Under the pieces are notes generated by a model. It saw nothing but the letters and a program-made list of their open reading frames with translations. It was not told where the DNA came from and ran no database searches. The position numbers and the translations under genes are program-made. A stretch of DNA of 34,057 nucleotides from a virus. Below are positions 27,082-34,057 of this stretch, piece by piece (within the stretch, counting starts at the first letter, position 1; the number at the start of each line of letters is the position of its first letter). The stretch is from positions 1 through 34,057 of the IMG/VR virus record IMGVR_UViG_3300032073_000109; one strand, given 5' to 3'.

Positions 27082-28650
27082 CTAATTACCTGTTGCCTGA
27101 CCGCCGAGGTTGTAAATTGCCCACTTTCCAGTGTAGTTGCATGAATTCAAGGTTCTAGCAGAAGCAGTTACCTCTACTTCCACTGCACCCTTGTCTTCAG
27201 GGAAAGGCACGTTTACTGAATTTATTATGTAGTCTGCAAATTGCAAGTCTATCTTCTCACCACTATCTTTCTCAAACTTCAATCGTAGAGTACCAGTTGA
27301 CTCATTAGCACTTCTCATCTCATCCCAAAGTTTCGTATCTGTGATTAACATGTTTAGACTGAGTTCATATGTTCTCTGTCCGGGTATGTGGGCAGACATG
27401 GTTTGCCTGTTGTAGTTGCCAATGAATCTCTGAGGTGTCAGGTTGTTTGCTATCGTTAGAGAACCACTCTTGACTCTAGCCATAGACTGACCGAATAGTG
27501 TGATAGTTCCATCCGAGAATAGGAATGGGTAATTGTCAGTCAGTGTTGCACTGTAATTATGCATACCAGTTCCTCCTGATGTGTTTGATGGAGCAGATAA
27601 GTCAGCACCGTTTCCTCCTAGTGGTATGTATCCATTAGGTGCATCGAATGCTCTTCTTGTTACTAGTTCTACACTTGACTTGAGTTCTTGTCCCTCTTCA
27701 AAGTTGAGTGCTAGGCTGTTTACTTGACATCCTGTGAAGATTCTAGAGTACATGTTCTCATTCGGTGTGAGTGAGTCTAGTGCAGAAGATGTAGCACTAC
27801 TACCTGCTTTCCTGTATACCACGTCAAGAGCGAAGGACGGTAGAACATCATTATCTGCTTCTTCAATAGTGTAACTGAATGTAGCACCGTTGTCATTGAA
27901 TGGTACACTAGCAGGGTCTACTATGTCTTCATCAGCACCGTCAGAACCATCGAATATCTCAGGATACATATTCTGTCCTATTACTCTAACAAGTTTCCTA
28001 CCACTACTAGTTCCAACAGTGAATCCTACTCCGTTCTGTGAGCCACTAGCACCTGAGTTTGAACCACTAGCACCTGCTGTAACTGCTAGGTTTGTTATCT
28101 TACCAAGAGTGTAATACAACCAAGACCCGTTGTTCAGGGATAGGTCGAGTGAGCCACCACTGACTGTCTCTGCTCCCTTGTACTGGTAATCGAAGTTCCT
28201 ACCACCAGCAACTGCTAGATTGAGTTGCTTCATTTCCACCTCTACGTTAGGTGGAGTGAATGTGTTGACAAGTCCTACCCAGTTATCTGATTGAATCAAA
28301 GGAGAACCCCCTGATGTCTTCTTTGCGTAGGCAGGTGCGCCGAATGCCATTATAGTTAGATTGTGAGTGTTAGTTCCACTTGAAGTAACGGCAGCATCTA
28401 GGGTAATTGTATTGGTAGTATTGGATACTACCATCCTGTATTCTGTCTCGTTATCAGAAGCGTTCAGGTCTACTTTAGCCATGCATCCAGCATATAGGTC
28501 TGCAACAAGTAACGTATCTCCTTGTTGTCCACTTGATAGTGTGAATAATGTCTTGGCAGCATCAACACTACCTTTCGGGAAAAACAAATCTAACTCAGGA
28601 CAAAAACCTACTTGTGCATTAGCACCTACAAATACTTCATTACTTACCAT
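27082..28650 (-). CDS. Major tail tube protein
   Basis: 522 residues, ATG at 28650 with GAGGG about 7 nt upstream. The protein is beta-rich and acidic with few lysines. The region at residues 365-425 (TLTDNYPFLFSDGTITLFGQ, ARVKSGSLTIANNLTPQRFI, MSAHIPGQRTYELSLNMLI) resembles the phage tail tube family with a VKSGSLTIxNNL-type strand. Gene order (after neck genes, directly before the tail chaperones) is where major tail proteins lie. It is longer than typical tube subunits (about 150-350 residues), so it probably carries extra surface domains: a Gly/Ser/Ala-rich stretch lies around residues 190-215 (TAGASGSNSGASGSQNGVG). It should form stacked rings around the tape measure. There is no neighbouring sheath gene, so the tail is probably non-contractile. 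Confidence 0.82.
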   Translation of the reverse strand: MVSNEVFVGANAQVGFCPELDLFFPKGSVDAAKTLFTLSSGQQGDTLLVADLYAGCMAKVDLNASDNETEYRMVVSNTTNTITLDAAVTSSGTNTHNLTIMAFGAPAYAKKTSGGSPLIQSDNWVGLVNTFTPPNVEVEMKQLNLAVAGGRNFDYQYKGAETVSGGSLDLSLNNGSWLYYTLGKITNLAVTAGASGSNSGASGSQNGVGFTVGTSSGRKLVRVIGQNMYPEIFDGSDGADEDIVDPASVPFNDNGATFSYTIEEADNDVLPSFALDVVYRKAGSSATSSALDSLTPNENMYSRIFTGCQVNSLALNFEEGQELKSSVELVTRRAFDAPNGYIPLGGNGADLSAPSNTSGGTGMHNYSATLTDNYPFLFSDGTITLFGQSMARVKSGSLTIANNLTPQRFIGNYNRQTMSAHIPGQRTYELSLNMLITDTKLWDEMRSANESTGTLRLKFEKDSGEKIDLQFADYIINSVNVPFPEDKGAVEVEVTASARTLNSCNYTGKWAIYNLGGQATGN

Positions 28651-28660
28651 TTATTTTCCC

Positions 28661-29194
28661 TCATAGTGTGCATCTAGCAAATCTCTTTAATTCTACCCCA
28701 ATCTTGTATCCCAATAATCTTTTCCCTCTATCATTCGCTTCACTTCTAGATGTTAGTCGTATTAAATCCGCATCTCCTAAGACCGCCGAAGTGGTATCGG
28801 CGGGTGTTGCATAGACAGTTGGCCTAAAAGAATTGTTCTCAAGTATATATCTGACAATCCTGTAAAGTGCTTGTAATCTATCTCTAGAAAACGTGTTACT
28901 AGTCATGTCTCTTCTATGTAGAACCCTCAAATGTAGGGTGAATGTGAAGTCTTCGTTTCTAACTGAATAATCAATAGTCGGATATGATGATGAAGCACTA
29001 TCCTCAAAGATTATGATTACTGATTCCGAATCTATATCTACTCTTCTTCCTTCTTTTGGTTCTATTGAACGTATGTCAATGAACTTAGGTGTGGCATTGT
29101 GACTAACAGTTATCTCACCAGCATTGACTAAGGTTGATGCAGCAGAACTCCAATTGTCTTGTAGAAGTCTGATAATCAAAGTTACTTCATCCAT
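28661..29194 (-). CDS. Probable tail terminator / neck protein
   Basis: 177 residues from ATG 29194, chosen because GGTGA lies just upstream. The longer TTG start at 29206 overlaps the previous gene by 8 nt. The N-terminus is helical (DEVTLIIRLLQDNWSSAAST), followed by alternating strands (ESVIIIFEDS, NEDFTFTLHLRVLHRRD), a helix (RLQALYRIVRYILEN) and a last strand (LLGYKIGVELKRFA). This helix-strand-helix plan is that of tail terminator and head-tail joining proteins such as lambda gpU or SPP1 gp17. Placement between the connector and the tube supports it. The role would be to cap the tube at the head end. No diagnostic motif is seen, so it may instead be another neck component. Confidence 0.55.
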   Translation of the reverse strand: MDEVTLIIRLLQDNWSSAASTLVNAGEITVSHNATPKFIDIRSIEPKEGRRVDIDSESVIIIFEDSASSSYPTIDYSVRNEDFTFTLHLRVLHRRDMTSNTFSRDRLQALYRIVRYILENNSFRPTVYATPADTTSAVLGDADLIRLTSRSEANDRGKRLLGYKIGVELKRFARCTL

Positions 29195-29198
29195 CAAA

Positions 29199-29393
29199 TC
29201 ACCCAAGTATCTTTTGCATTTTCTTTTCTATGACCTTTTCCATATGAGCCAACAAAGCCTCTCTAACTTCTGCATTAATCTGTTTCTCAGACATACCTAG
29301 AGATACACCGTATATTGATAATTCATCCATCGCAGACCTAGATTCTCTAATGTTATCTGCGATGTCGTCTAGAATTTTTAGGTCTTCGCTCAT
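29199..29393 (-). CDS. Small helical protein of the neck region, unknown function
   Basis: 64 residues, ATG at 29393, 4 nt after the connector stop and 4 nt before the next ATG, so it is clearly part of the operon. The sequence is charged and helical (LKILDDIADNIRESRSAMDE, GMSEKQINAEVREALLAHME, KVIEKKMQKILG). It has no cysteines, signal peptide or membrane segment. I do not recognise it. It could be a minor neck or assembly factor, but nothing in the sequence proves this. Confidence 0.65.
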   Translation of the reverse strand: MSEDLKILDDIADNIRESRSAMDELSIYGVSLGMSEKQINAEVREALLAHMEKVIEKKMQKILG

Positions 29394-29397
29394 AGTA

Positions 29398-30474
29398 TCA
29401 CATAATGAAGTGTATTACATCCTTCTTTCCATTCAGTATCGCATTGGCTTCCTCTAGTAGAATGTCATGCTTTGTCTTCAGGTCGATGTTAGAACCTGTT
29501 TCAGCAATTAGAATAGAGTTGTCGTCATGTCGTATGACTTCAGCCGCAACCAACTTAGTTGCTGCATCTTGTATGGTTGCTGGAACTCTAGCCTCACCAC
29601 TAACGTAGACTACTCTTATTGAGTTGGAATGTAGATGTGGGTATTCTTGCCTGAAGAATATCTTTCCATCCTTTCCTATTGCCCAATAATCTCCGAGTCT
29701 TCTTTGGTCTTGATGGTCTGTGAATGGAGTAGTAGTTCCAGTAGTAGAGGAGATTGTGCAAGCAGAACCATCATCGCCTAGAAGCAAGGATGAGATAACA
29801 ACAGTGTCTCCTGCTTCGCTGTCTGTCGTGGCATAGAAGAAGTCGGATATATTGACGGAAGATGAATTTTGAGCAGTCACAGTCTTAGCAGCAGTTTCAC
29901 CAGTGAACTTCGCAGTCTTATGTGGAAAGACCTCGTTGATTGCATCTGCTATCTGACTAGCAGTTGTCTTAGGTCCGTAGTTGTCAAAGAAGTCTGTCCC
30001 ACTATCTAGATGAAAGTCAAATGCTCCAACTCCCAATATTATTCTCCAAGAACTATTCTGAGGACCACTTGGAACTTTTATTTTAGCAGTAGCAGATGCT
30101 AAATCAATATATTGTGCGCCATTCCAAACTTCCAGTCTTACAATCTTCTGAACGTCTGCTCTCTCTAGTTGAACAAAACCAACATAATCTTTGTATCTTT
30201 GAACTGGGTATGCTCCATGCCTGAAGAACTCAAAGTTATGAAATTCATTATGATAGATTACTGGTCGATATGAATGTCCTACAATATCATCGACTCTCTC
30301 CTCTGCTCTCTTGATTAGATTACCAACTTCAGCAATTGAGGGAGTCGTAGATGAACTGAATGCTGCTATCTGCAATAACTGTGAGACATCAGTATGTGTA
30401 GTGTAGAATCCCTTACCCTGTGAGTAGTTGGCATTGATGTTGGTAAAGTCACTTGGGGAGGATAGTTTGCTCAT
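29398..30474 (-). CDS. Head-tail connector (gp6/gp15-like adaptor) with an extra domain
   Basis: 358 residues from ATG 30474, with GAGGT 8 nt upstream. The longer GTG start at 30480 overlaps the previous stop. The outline matches head-tail connector adaptors. There is an N-terminal helical part (TTPSIAEVGNLIKRAEERVD, DIVGHSYRPVIYHNE), then strands, then a C-terminal helical bundle (VPATIQDAATKLVAAEVIRH, then a KHDILLEEANAIL helix). Adaptors of this type form a 12-mer ring under the portal. About 100 residues in the middle (ILGVGAFDFHLDSGTDFFDN, SQIADAINEVFPHKTAKF, DTVVISSLLLGDDG) look inserted. They have the same helix-then-strand pattern as modules in the LamG-like protein. The gene starts 2 nt after the previous stop. 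Confidence 0.65.
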   Translation of the reverse strand: MSKLSSPSDFTNINANYSQGKGFYTTHTDVSQLLQIAAFSSSTTPSIAEVGNLIKRAEERVDDIVGHSYRPVIYHNEFHNFEFFRHGAYPVQRYKDYVGFVQLERADVQKIVRLEVWNGAQYIDLASATAKIKVPSGPQNSSWRIILGVGAFDFHLDSGTDFFDNYGPKTTASQIADAINEVFPHKTAKFTGETAAKTVTAQNSSSVNISDFFYATTDSEAGDTVVISSLLLGDDGSACTISSTTGTTTPFTDHQDQRRLGDYWAIGKDGKIFFRQEYPHLHSNSIRVVYVSGEARVPATIQDAATKLVAAEVIRHDDNSILIAETGSNIDLKTKHDILLEEANAILNGKKDVIHFIM

Positions 30475-30476
30475 CT

Positions 30477-31715
30477 TCACAACCTCGATATATATCTGTC
30501 CATAGTACGCACTAGTCTATTTATGCTTGCTATTTTTGCCACTGGCTTACTTCCTTCCATGCCACTTGTCTGAACGAATTGTTTTTGTGACATCAGTTTC
30601 AAATCTAGTTCATCATTAGGCTGAGTGACAGTGACTTTAGGTTTCATAGAAGAACCAAAATCTACCTCTATGATTACATCATTGATGTTTATTCTTTGGT
30701 CGTCACCAACAGGTCTGAAGAAGTATCCACCTATCCCTGACATGAACAATTTAAGGAAACCGTCTATCTTATTTTTTTCAAATAACGCATCTATTGCTTT
30801 ACCCCTTAACGTATCTAATCTTCCGATGTATGGCTCAAAGTCTCCATTCTCGTTTATCTCGCCCATCTTTACATTGTCATTAGTGTCATATGTGGTTTTG
30901 AGTCCTGCTATATCCGATGGATTCTTTCCCTGAATTGGAGTGAGTTGTTCCTCTATCTTGGTCTCAAGATACTTTGCTGGATATTGTGTTTCCTTTCTTC
31001 TTGCTGTCGTAGCAAAATTATCATCAATATCCATGCCCATAGTCTTGAACACTTCTCGATAGTATTCCTTCATCTCTATTGTGTATGTTGCTTTTCTTTC
31101 ATTTTTTTCAAGTTTAGTATTTTCTAATAGTTTCTTTTGGTCAATCAGGTCTTTTGGTTCTACACCACGTTCCAGTTTTCCTCTGAATGCCATTCCTTCT
31201 TCCGTTCCGCCAGTATACGCAGCACCAAGTTTAGCAGATTCGGTAAGTTCTCTGAATTTCTTACCCTTTATATTATCATAAAGTAGGTTCTTACCAGTAT
31301 CTAAAACTACATTCACTTTACCATCTTTATCTTTTTCTTTTTTGGTTTTCTCTTGACCAAAGACATCCTTGGAGGATTTTAGTGTCTCATTCTTGTCTAC
31401 TGAGGGAATAACATCTTGATTTTTTATGGTAGTGAATAGTTTTTTCATGTGCTTTTTGAAATACTTGAATTCATCTTCATTCTCAAACTTTTCAGCCCCT
31501 ACACTCAGTAGCCTACGAGTCCTAGTCCTAACTAGGCTGGCATCATCGTTTTTTCTGAAGTTAGCAGGGAATCCACTGAATAGAAATGGAATGAGATAGT
31601 CATCGGCTAGTTCTTTAGCGTCACCATTAAAGGAAGCGACATTTTCTTTGGTCAATTCGTAAGTCCTTTCCACTTTTGGAATAACTTCAGTATCTATAAT
31701 GACAGTCTCGCTCAT
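30477..31715 (-). CDS. Unknown 412-residue protein before the head-tail connector
   Basis: 412 residues, ATG at 31715, 15 nt after the previous stop; the upstream ribosome site is weak. The protein is highly charged and largely helical, with lysine- and glutamate-rich stretches (KFENEDEFKYFKKHMKKLF, EKTKKEKDKDGKVN, KKLLENTKLEKNERKATYT) and no membrane segment or cysteine motif. The C-terminal 130 residues are more structured (LKLFMSGIGGYFFRPVGDDQ, INDVIIEVDFGSSMKPKVTV). I do not recognise a family. It is unlike a portal or major capsid protein in its motifs, though its place just before the connector would suit a head or neck component. A scaffold-like or internal virion role would also fit the charge pattern, without proof. 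Confidence 0.65.
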   Translation of the reverse strand: MSETVIIDTEVIPKVERTYELTKENVASFNGDAKELADDYLIPFLFSGFPANFRKNDDASLVRTRTRRLLSVGAEKFENEDEFKYFKKHMKKLFTTIKNQDVIPSVDKNETLKSSKDVFGQEKTKKEKDKDGKVNVVLDTGKNLLYDNIKGKKFRELTESAKLGAAYTGGTEEGMAFRGKLERGVEPKDLIDQKKLLENTKLEKNERKATYTIEMKEYYREVFKTMGMDIDDNFATTARRKETQYPAKYLETKIEEQLTPIQGKNPSDIAGLKTTYDTNDNVKMGEINENGDFEPYIGRLDTLRGKAIDALFEKNKIDGFLKLFMSGIGGYFFRPVGDDQRININDVIIEVDFGSSMKPKVTVTQPNDELDLKLMSQKQFVQTSGMEGSKPVAKIASINRLVRTMDRYISRL

Positions 31716-31730
31716 TCATCTAGCCCCAAC

Positions 31731-32426
31731 CTACGCCAACCACTTTGCCCACGCTACGGCTTTACCTAATCCTTGTGCTAGTCCAAGACCGCTTTGTGGT
31801 GGAGTGTAAGTAGGTTGTCCGGTTGTAGGGTCAATCCAATATGGATTATTCATTTGGTCATATCCCTGTGGAGGCACAGGATAACCTGATGTGTTATTGA
31901 ATGCCATTGCTTGCTGATTCATTGCATTATTCATGCCCACTGCCATATTGTTTCCCTGTATGTTTGCAGGATTCATGCCTTGTGGATTACCCATTTGTTG
32001 TTGCATTCCACCAGTTTGTGAAGGAGAAGTAAATCCTTGTGACTCTAGGTATTGCTGCTTTGCCATTCTCCTTTGCATGATGACTTCCGAGTTAACGGCA
32101 GTCGCCAGTAGATTCACGATATCCAAGTCTATGTTCTCTTGTGTGATAGTGGTAAACTCTGATAGTGAGTCAGGATGTATTTCTAAGTCTCCATTGTTAT
32201 TAGATACGAATTGAAGTTTAACTAGCATCTGACTGACAACTCTTGTAGTTACGTCTTCTAATAATTGTTCAAATGCAAGAAGAAATTGTTCTCCGTGATA
32301 CTGGAAGAACTCTTCTACATGATTTTCTTGTAACGTTAACAAGTTGTTTACAGACTTAAAATTCTGCTGACTCATTGAATTCATTTGCGTTGATAATGCC
32401 CCGTTTGATGTTCCGAATAATCCCAT
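31731..32426 (-). CDS. Unknown protein with Gln/Met/Asn/Pro-rich C-terminal tail
   Basis: 231 residues; the ATG at 32426 overlaps the previous stop (TAATG). Residues 1-130 are mainly helical (LLTLQENHVEEFFQYHGEQF, LAFEQLLEDVTTRVVSQMLV). Residues about 135-215 are low-complexity, rich in Gln, Met, Asn, Gly and Pro (GGMQQQMGNPQGMNPANIQG, NNAMNQQAMAFNN, YWIDPTTGQPTYTPPQSG), followed by a short helix (LAQGLGKAVAWAKWLA). No signal peptide. It is not a known tail family to me. The disordered, methionine-rich tail could mediate assembly or membrane contacts. It lies in the block between the GTPase and the neck genes, which may be either virion or accessory. Confidence 0.65.
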   Translation of the reverse strand: MGLFGTSNGALSTQMNSMSQQNFKSVNNLLTLQENHVEEFFQYHGEQFLLAFEQLLEDVTTRVVSQMLVKLQFVSNNNGDLEIHPDSLSEFTTITQENIDLDIVNLLATAVNSEVIMQRRMAKQQYLESQGFTSPSQTGGMQQQMGNPQGMNPANIQGNNMAVGMNNAMNQQAMAFNNTSGYPVPPQGYDQMNNPYWIDPTTGQPTYTPPQSGLGLAQGLGKAVAWAKWLA

Positions 32427-33118
32427 TATGCTTCACTCTCCGTTGTCTCGACAGGCACTTCGACACCATTCGTCAATAAGGACTTAACTCTCTCTGACAT
32501 GGCTGATTGCTGAATCATTAGAGAATACAATTGCTCTTCAGGAGATGCAGAGGCATTCCGTGGAGGAGATATGCTCCAACCTAGAGAAGAAAGAGAATTG
32601 ATGTCTTCTTGCCTTAAATTGGTAAGTGGTCCTGACTTAACTAGATTAACTGGGTTCAAACTTCTAGCAGATGGTATATATGCACTGAATGAAAGACCAT
32701 GTTCCTCTGCTAGTATCTGTTGCTCCAACATCTCATACTGCATATGTATCGCTGCATGTTTCTCACAGTAAGTTCCTCTCATCGGATATCCCTTGCGAAC
32801 CTTGTGCAGTGGAAGCGGAGGTCTTCTAGTGTCATCTGCCGTCCAAAATTTCTGTGTACCACATATCACACATCTGTCTTTGTAGTTATATTTGAAAGAA
32901 TAAGGTATCTTTAGAAATTTTTTCTTCTCAGGTTTCAGTACCTTAACTATCTCTTTCAATTGTTTCTTAGGCTTCATCGCCTTGTATTCATAAGCCATTA
33001 CAGGACCAGCCGCCCTAGCCGCAGTAAAGCGGTCTAAGAAGGGATTGATGCTATTTGTATTGACTGTTGCATTCGTTGCTCCAATAAGACTTGGAGGCTG
33101 AAATTGTTGCATTGCCAT
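32426..33118 (-). CDS. Zinc-finger-like protein of unknown function
   Basis: 230 residues from ATG 33118, chosen because AAGGAG lies 11 nt upstream. A GTG at 33148 in the same frame lies inside a hairpin and has no ribosome site. Counting from this start, Cys83 and Cys86 (DRCVICGTQKFW) and Cys118 and His121 (GTYCEKHAAIH) form a CxxC-x31-CxxH zinc site. A basic stretch precedes it (KPKKQLKEIVKVLKPEKKKF). The C-terminal half is helical and proline/serine-containing (EEQLYSLMIQQSAMSERVKS). The zinc site could hold a nucleic acid or protein contact. I do not know the family. It is co-transcribed with the GTPase upstream and the Gln/Met-rich protein downstream. Confidence 0.7.
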   Translation of the reverse strand: MAMQQFQPPSLIGATNATVNTNSINPFLDRFTAARAAGPVMAYEYKAMKPKKQLKEIVKVLKPEKKKFLKIPYSFKYNYKDRCVICGTQKFWTADDTRRPPLPLHKVRKGYPMRGTYCEKHAAIHMQYEMLEQQILAEEHGLSFSAYIPSARSLNPVNLVKSGPLTNLRQEDINSLSSLGWSISPPRNASASPEEQLYSLMIQQSAMSERVKSLLTNGVEVPVETTESEA

Positions 33119-33140
33119 TCTTTTTTCAACTCCTTTTGAT

Positions 33141-33159
33141 AGGCTCACGCTATGAGCCT
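33141..33159 (-). other. Hairpin between GTPase and zinc-finger genes
   Basis: A perfect 7-bp inverted repeat, aggctca and tgagcct, around a 5-nt loop. It lies in the 56-nt gap between the GTPase stop and the preferred ATG at 33118. No T-run follows on the transcript strand, so it is not a good intrinsic terminator. It overlaps the alternative GTG start at 33148 and argues against that start. It may tune expression or RNA stability. Confidence 0.45.
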
Positions 33160-33174
33160 GTCTATGCTGACTAA

Positions 33175-33846
33175 CTAGTAGTCTTTTATCATTGTTAGGA
33201 TTCCTCGATAAACCATTTCAGAATCTGACTTAGCACTGACAATGTATTTGTGGCAAGGAATACCAGCATCGTTTAGTTTCTGCAAACCGGGTTTAAATGA
33301 TTCAAAAATTGGATGGTTCTCTATCTTACCGTCATGAGGATACTTGTCTTTCCATAAGTCATACTTGTTAGCCCATAACCCAACCGCTACTGGAAAGTCA
33401 TGGTATTGCTTTTTCTTCTTCCTACCACCAGTCTCCCAATACTTATTGCAGATTGTATCTACTAGAAACGTCCAACATAGTTGTTGCTCAATGTCATAGT
33501 GCTTGCTTAGATGTCTATCATCGAACATGAATATGATATATTTCACATGCCTACTACGCATGTCCTTTACCCATTCACCCCAGTATACTGTCTGACCACC
33601 TATATCTGCTGTCTTCACAGTATGTGCATCACCATCAATCTTCACGAATTTTCTACTTGCTCTATGTCTGCCTACTGTTCTCTTTGCTATTTCAGGAACT
33701 TCCCCTCTAGTCATCAGTTGCTTATGCAGCGTAGTTTTACCTGCTTGACTAGCACCGTAGACTCCGAAATTAATAGCATGAAGTCGGTTATACAGTTTAT
33801 TCATGGCTTCAACCATTAGTATTGCAAACCCTGCCATTACCGACAT
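33175..33846 (-). CDS. Arf/Ras-like small GTPase
   Basis: 223 residues, ATG at 33846 with GAGGTGA 4 nt upstream. All five GTPase boxes are present: G1 GASQAGKT (31-38), a candidate G2 Thr57, G3 DIGGQ (81-85, with the catalytic-type Gln), G4 NKYD (160-163) and G5 SAK (204-206). The DIGGQ and the TLHKQLMT helix look most like Arf/SR-beta-type enzymes or bacterial MglA. Residues 3-13 (VMAGFAILMVE) are hydrophobic, like the membrane-touching N-terminal helix of Arf. A basic loop, GRKKKKQ, lies at 141-147. It probably binds and hydrolyses GTP. Its partner and purpose are unknown. It is unusual beside a tail-assembly operon and may be a host-derived gene or a virion-assembly factor. Confidence 0.88.
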   Translation of the reverse strand: MSVMAGFAILMVEAMNKLYNRLHAINFGVYGASQAGKTTLHKQLMTRGEVPEIAKRTVGRHRASRKFVKIDGDAHTVKTADIGGQTVYWGEWVKDMRSRHVKYIIFMFDDRHLSKHYDIEQQLCWTFLVDTICNKYWETGGRKKKKQYHDFPVAVGLWANKYDLWKDKYPHDGKIENHPIFESFKPGLQKLNDAGIPCHKYIVSAKSDSEMVYRGILTMIKDY

Positions 33847-33900
33847 GCTATCACCTCTTCAGTGAGTCGGATGTCATAGAGCATTAAAATGGTTGAGAAG

Positions 33901-34056
33901 TCAATGACCGCCCCAAAGTGAACTTAGTACATGCCATCCACCTGAGAAAAGATTCACTCCAAATACCGCTACTGCATGGCCTATGAAGAAACAAGTAACG
34001 GAAGAGATTGCGCCCCAAAGCCAAAACCTTGCTCTCAAAAACCAAACATCAGCAGA
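33901..34056 (-). CDS. C-terminal end of a small membrane protein (partial)
   Basis: The last 51 codons of a gene whose start lies beyond the window edge. It ends with TGA at 33901-33903, 54 nt before the GTPase start. The sequence is aromatic and hydrophobic (VWFLRARFWLWGAISSVTCF, then FIGHAVAVFGVNLF and HVLSSLWGGH) and would make one or two membrane segments. The frame is the only open one here on the minus strand that I checked. Function is unknown. It could be a holin-like or other small viral membrane protein, without direct support. Confidence 0.5.
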   Translation of the reverse strand, partial: SADVWFLRARFWLWGAISSVTCFFIGHAVAVFGVNLFSGGWHVLSSLWGGH

Positions 34057-34057
34057 G

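Noticed and set aside
27082-28650. Contractile sheath protein
   Set aside because: Its length could suggest a sheath, but tube-like strands, its place directly before the chaperones and the absence of a separate tube gene favour the tail tube.
33141-33159. Intrinsic terminator after the GTPase gene
   Set aside because: The stem is short and is not followed by a T-run on the transcript strand; genes continue in the same direction.
1-34057. Firm host assignment to marine archaea (for example Poseidoniales viruses)
   Set aside because: The fibre modules also occur in bacterial marine phages and the Arf-like GTPase alone is not decisive; no replication or host-marker genes are in the window.

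Overview
The window is the tail-morphogenesis half of a tailed dsDNA virus (Caudoviricetes-type), read entirely from the minus strand. Every supported gene runs from high to low coordinates. Junctions are tight: four TAATG stop/start overlaps and several gaps under 16 nt. This looks like one long late operon. There is no sheath gene between the neck genes and the tail tube, and a classic tape-measure protein follows the tail chaperones, so the particle should have a long non-contractile (siphovirus-like) tail. The fibre sequences (AVTxAKI, HTKLN, VGIGTTSP and NLTVSGTTTT modules) are of the kind common in marine phages and ocean viral metagenomes, so an aquatic, probably marine, virus is likely. 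The host cannot be fixed. An archaeal host is possible, partly because an Arf-like GTPase is present, but no host marker settles it. Capsid, portal, terminase and replication genes are not seen and should lie outside the window.

Layout in transcription order (34057 down to 1). (1) 34.1-30.5 kb, accessory or unrecognised genes: the end of a small membrane protein, a complete Arf/Ras-like small GTPase, a CxxC/CxxH zinc-finger protein, a Gln/Met/Asn-rich protein and a 412-residue protein of unknown role. (2) 30.5-28.7 kb, neck: a gp6-like head-tail connector with an extra domain, a small helical protein and a probable tail terminator. (3) 28.7-24.4 kb, tail shaft: major tail tube protein, a tail-assembly chaperone pair with a canonical -1 frameshift site (GGGAAAC), and a 655-residue tape measure protein. 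(4) 24.4-14.1 kb, tail tip: a probable distal tail protein, an 843-residue protein whose LamG/concanavalin-like fold appears split by a large insert, and a 2367-residue hub-like protein whose two hub halves are about 1340 residues apart. (5) 14.1-1 kb, adhesion: a small fibre-associated protein and two giant repeat-built fibres of 2200 and more than 2365 residues. The second fibre continues beyond the window.

The connector and terminator should join the head to a tube built on the tape measure with help from the chaperones. The Dit-like and hub proteins close the tip, and the LamG-like and fibre proteins should contact the host surface. About 70% of the window (positions 1 to 23712) is devoted to tip and adhesion proteins. 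No RNA genes, CRISPR arrays, integrase or insertion sequences were seen. The longest stretch without a gene is about 90 bp.
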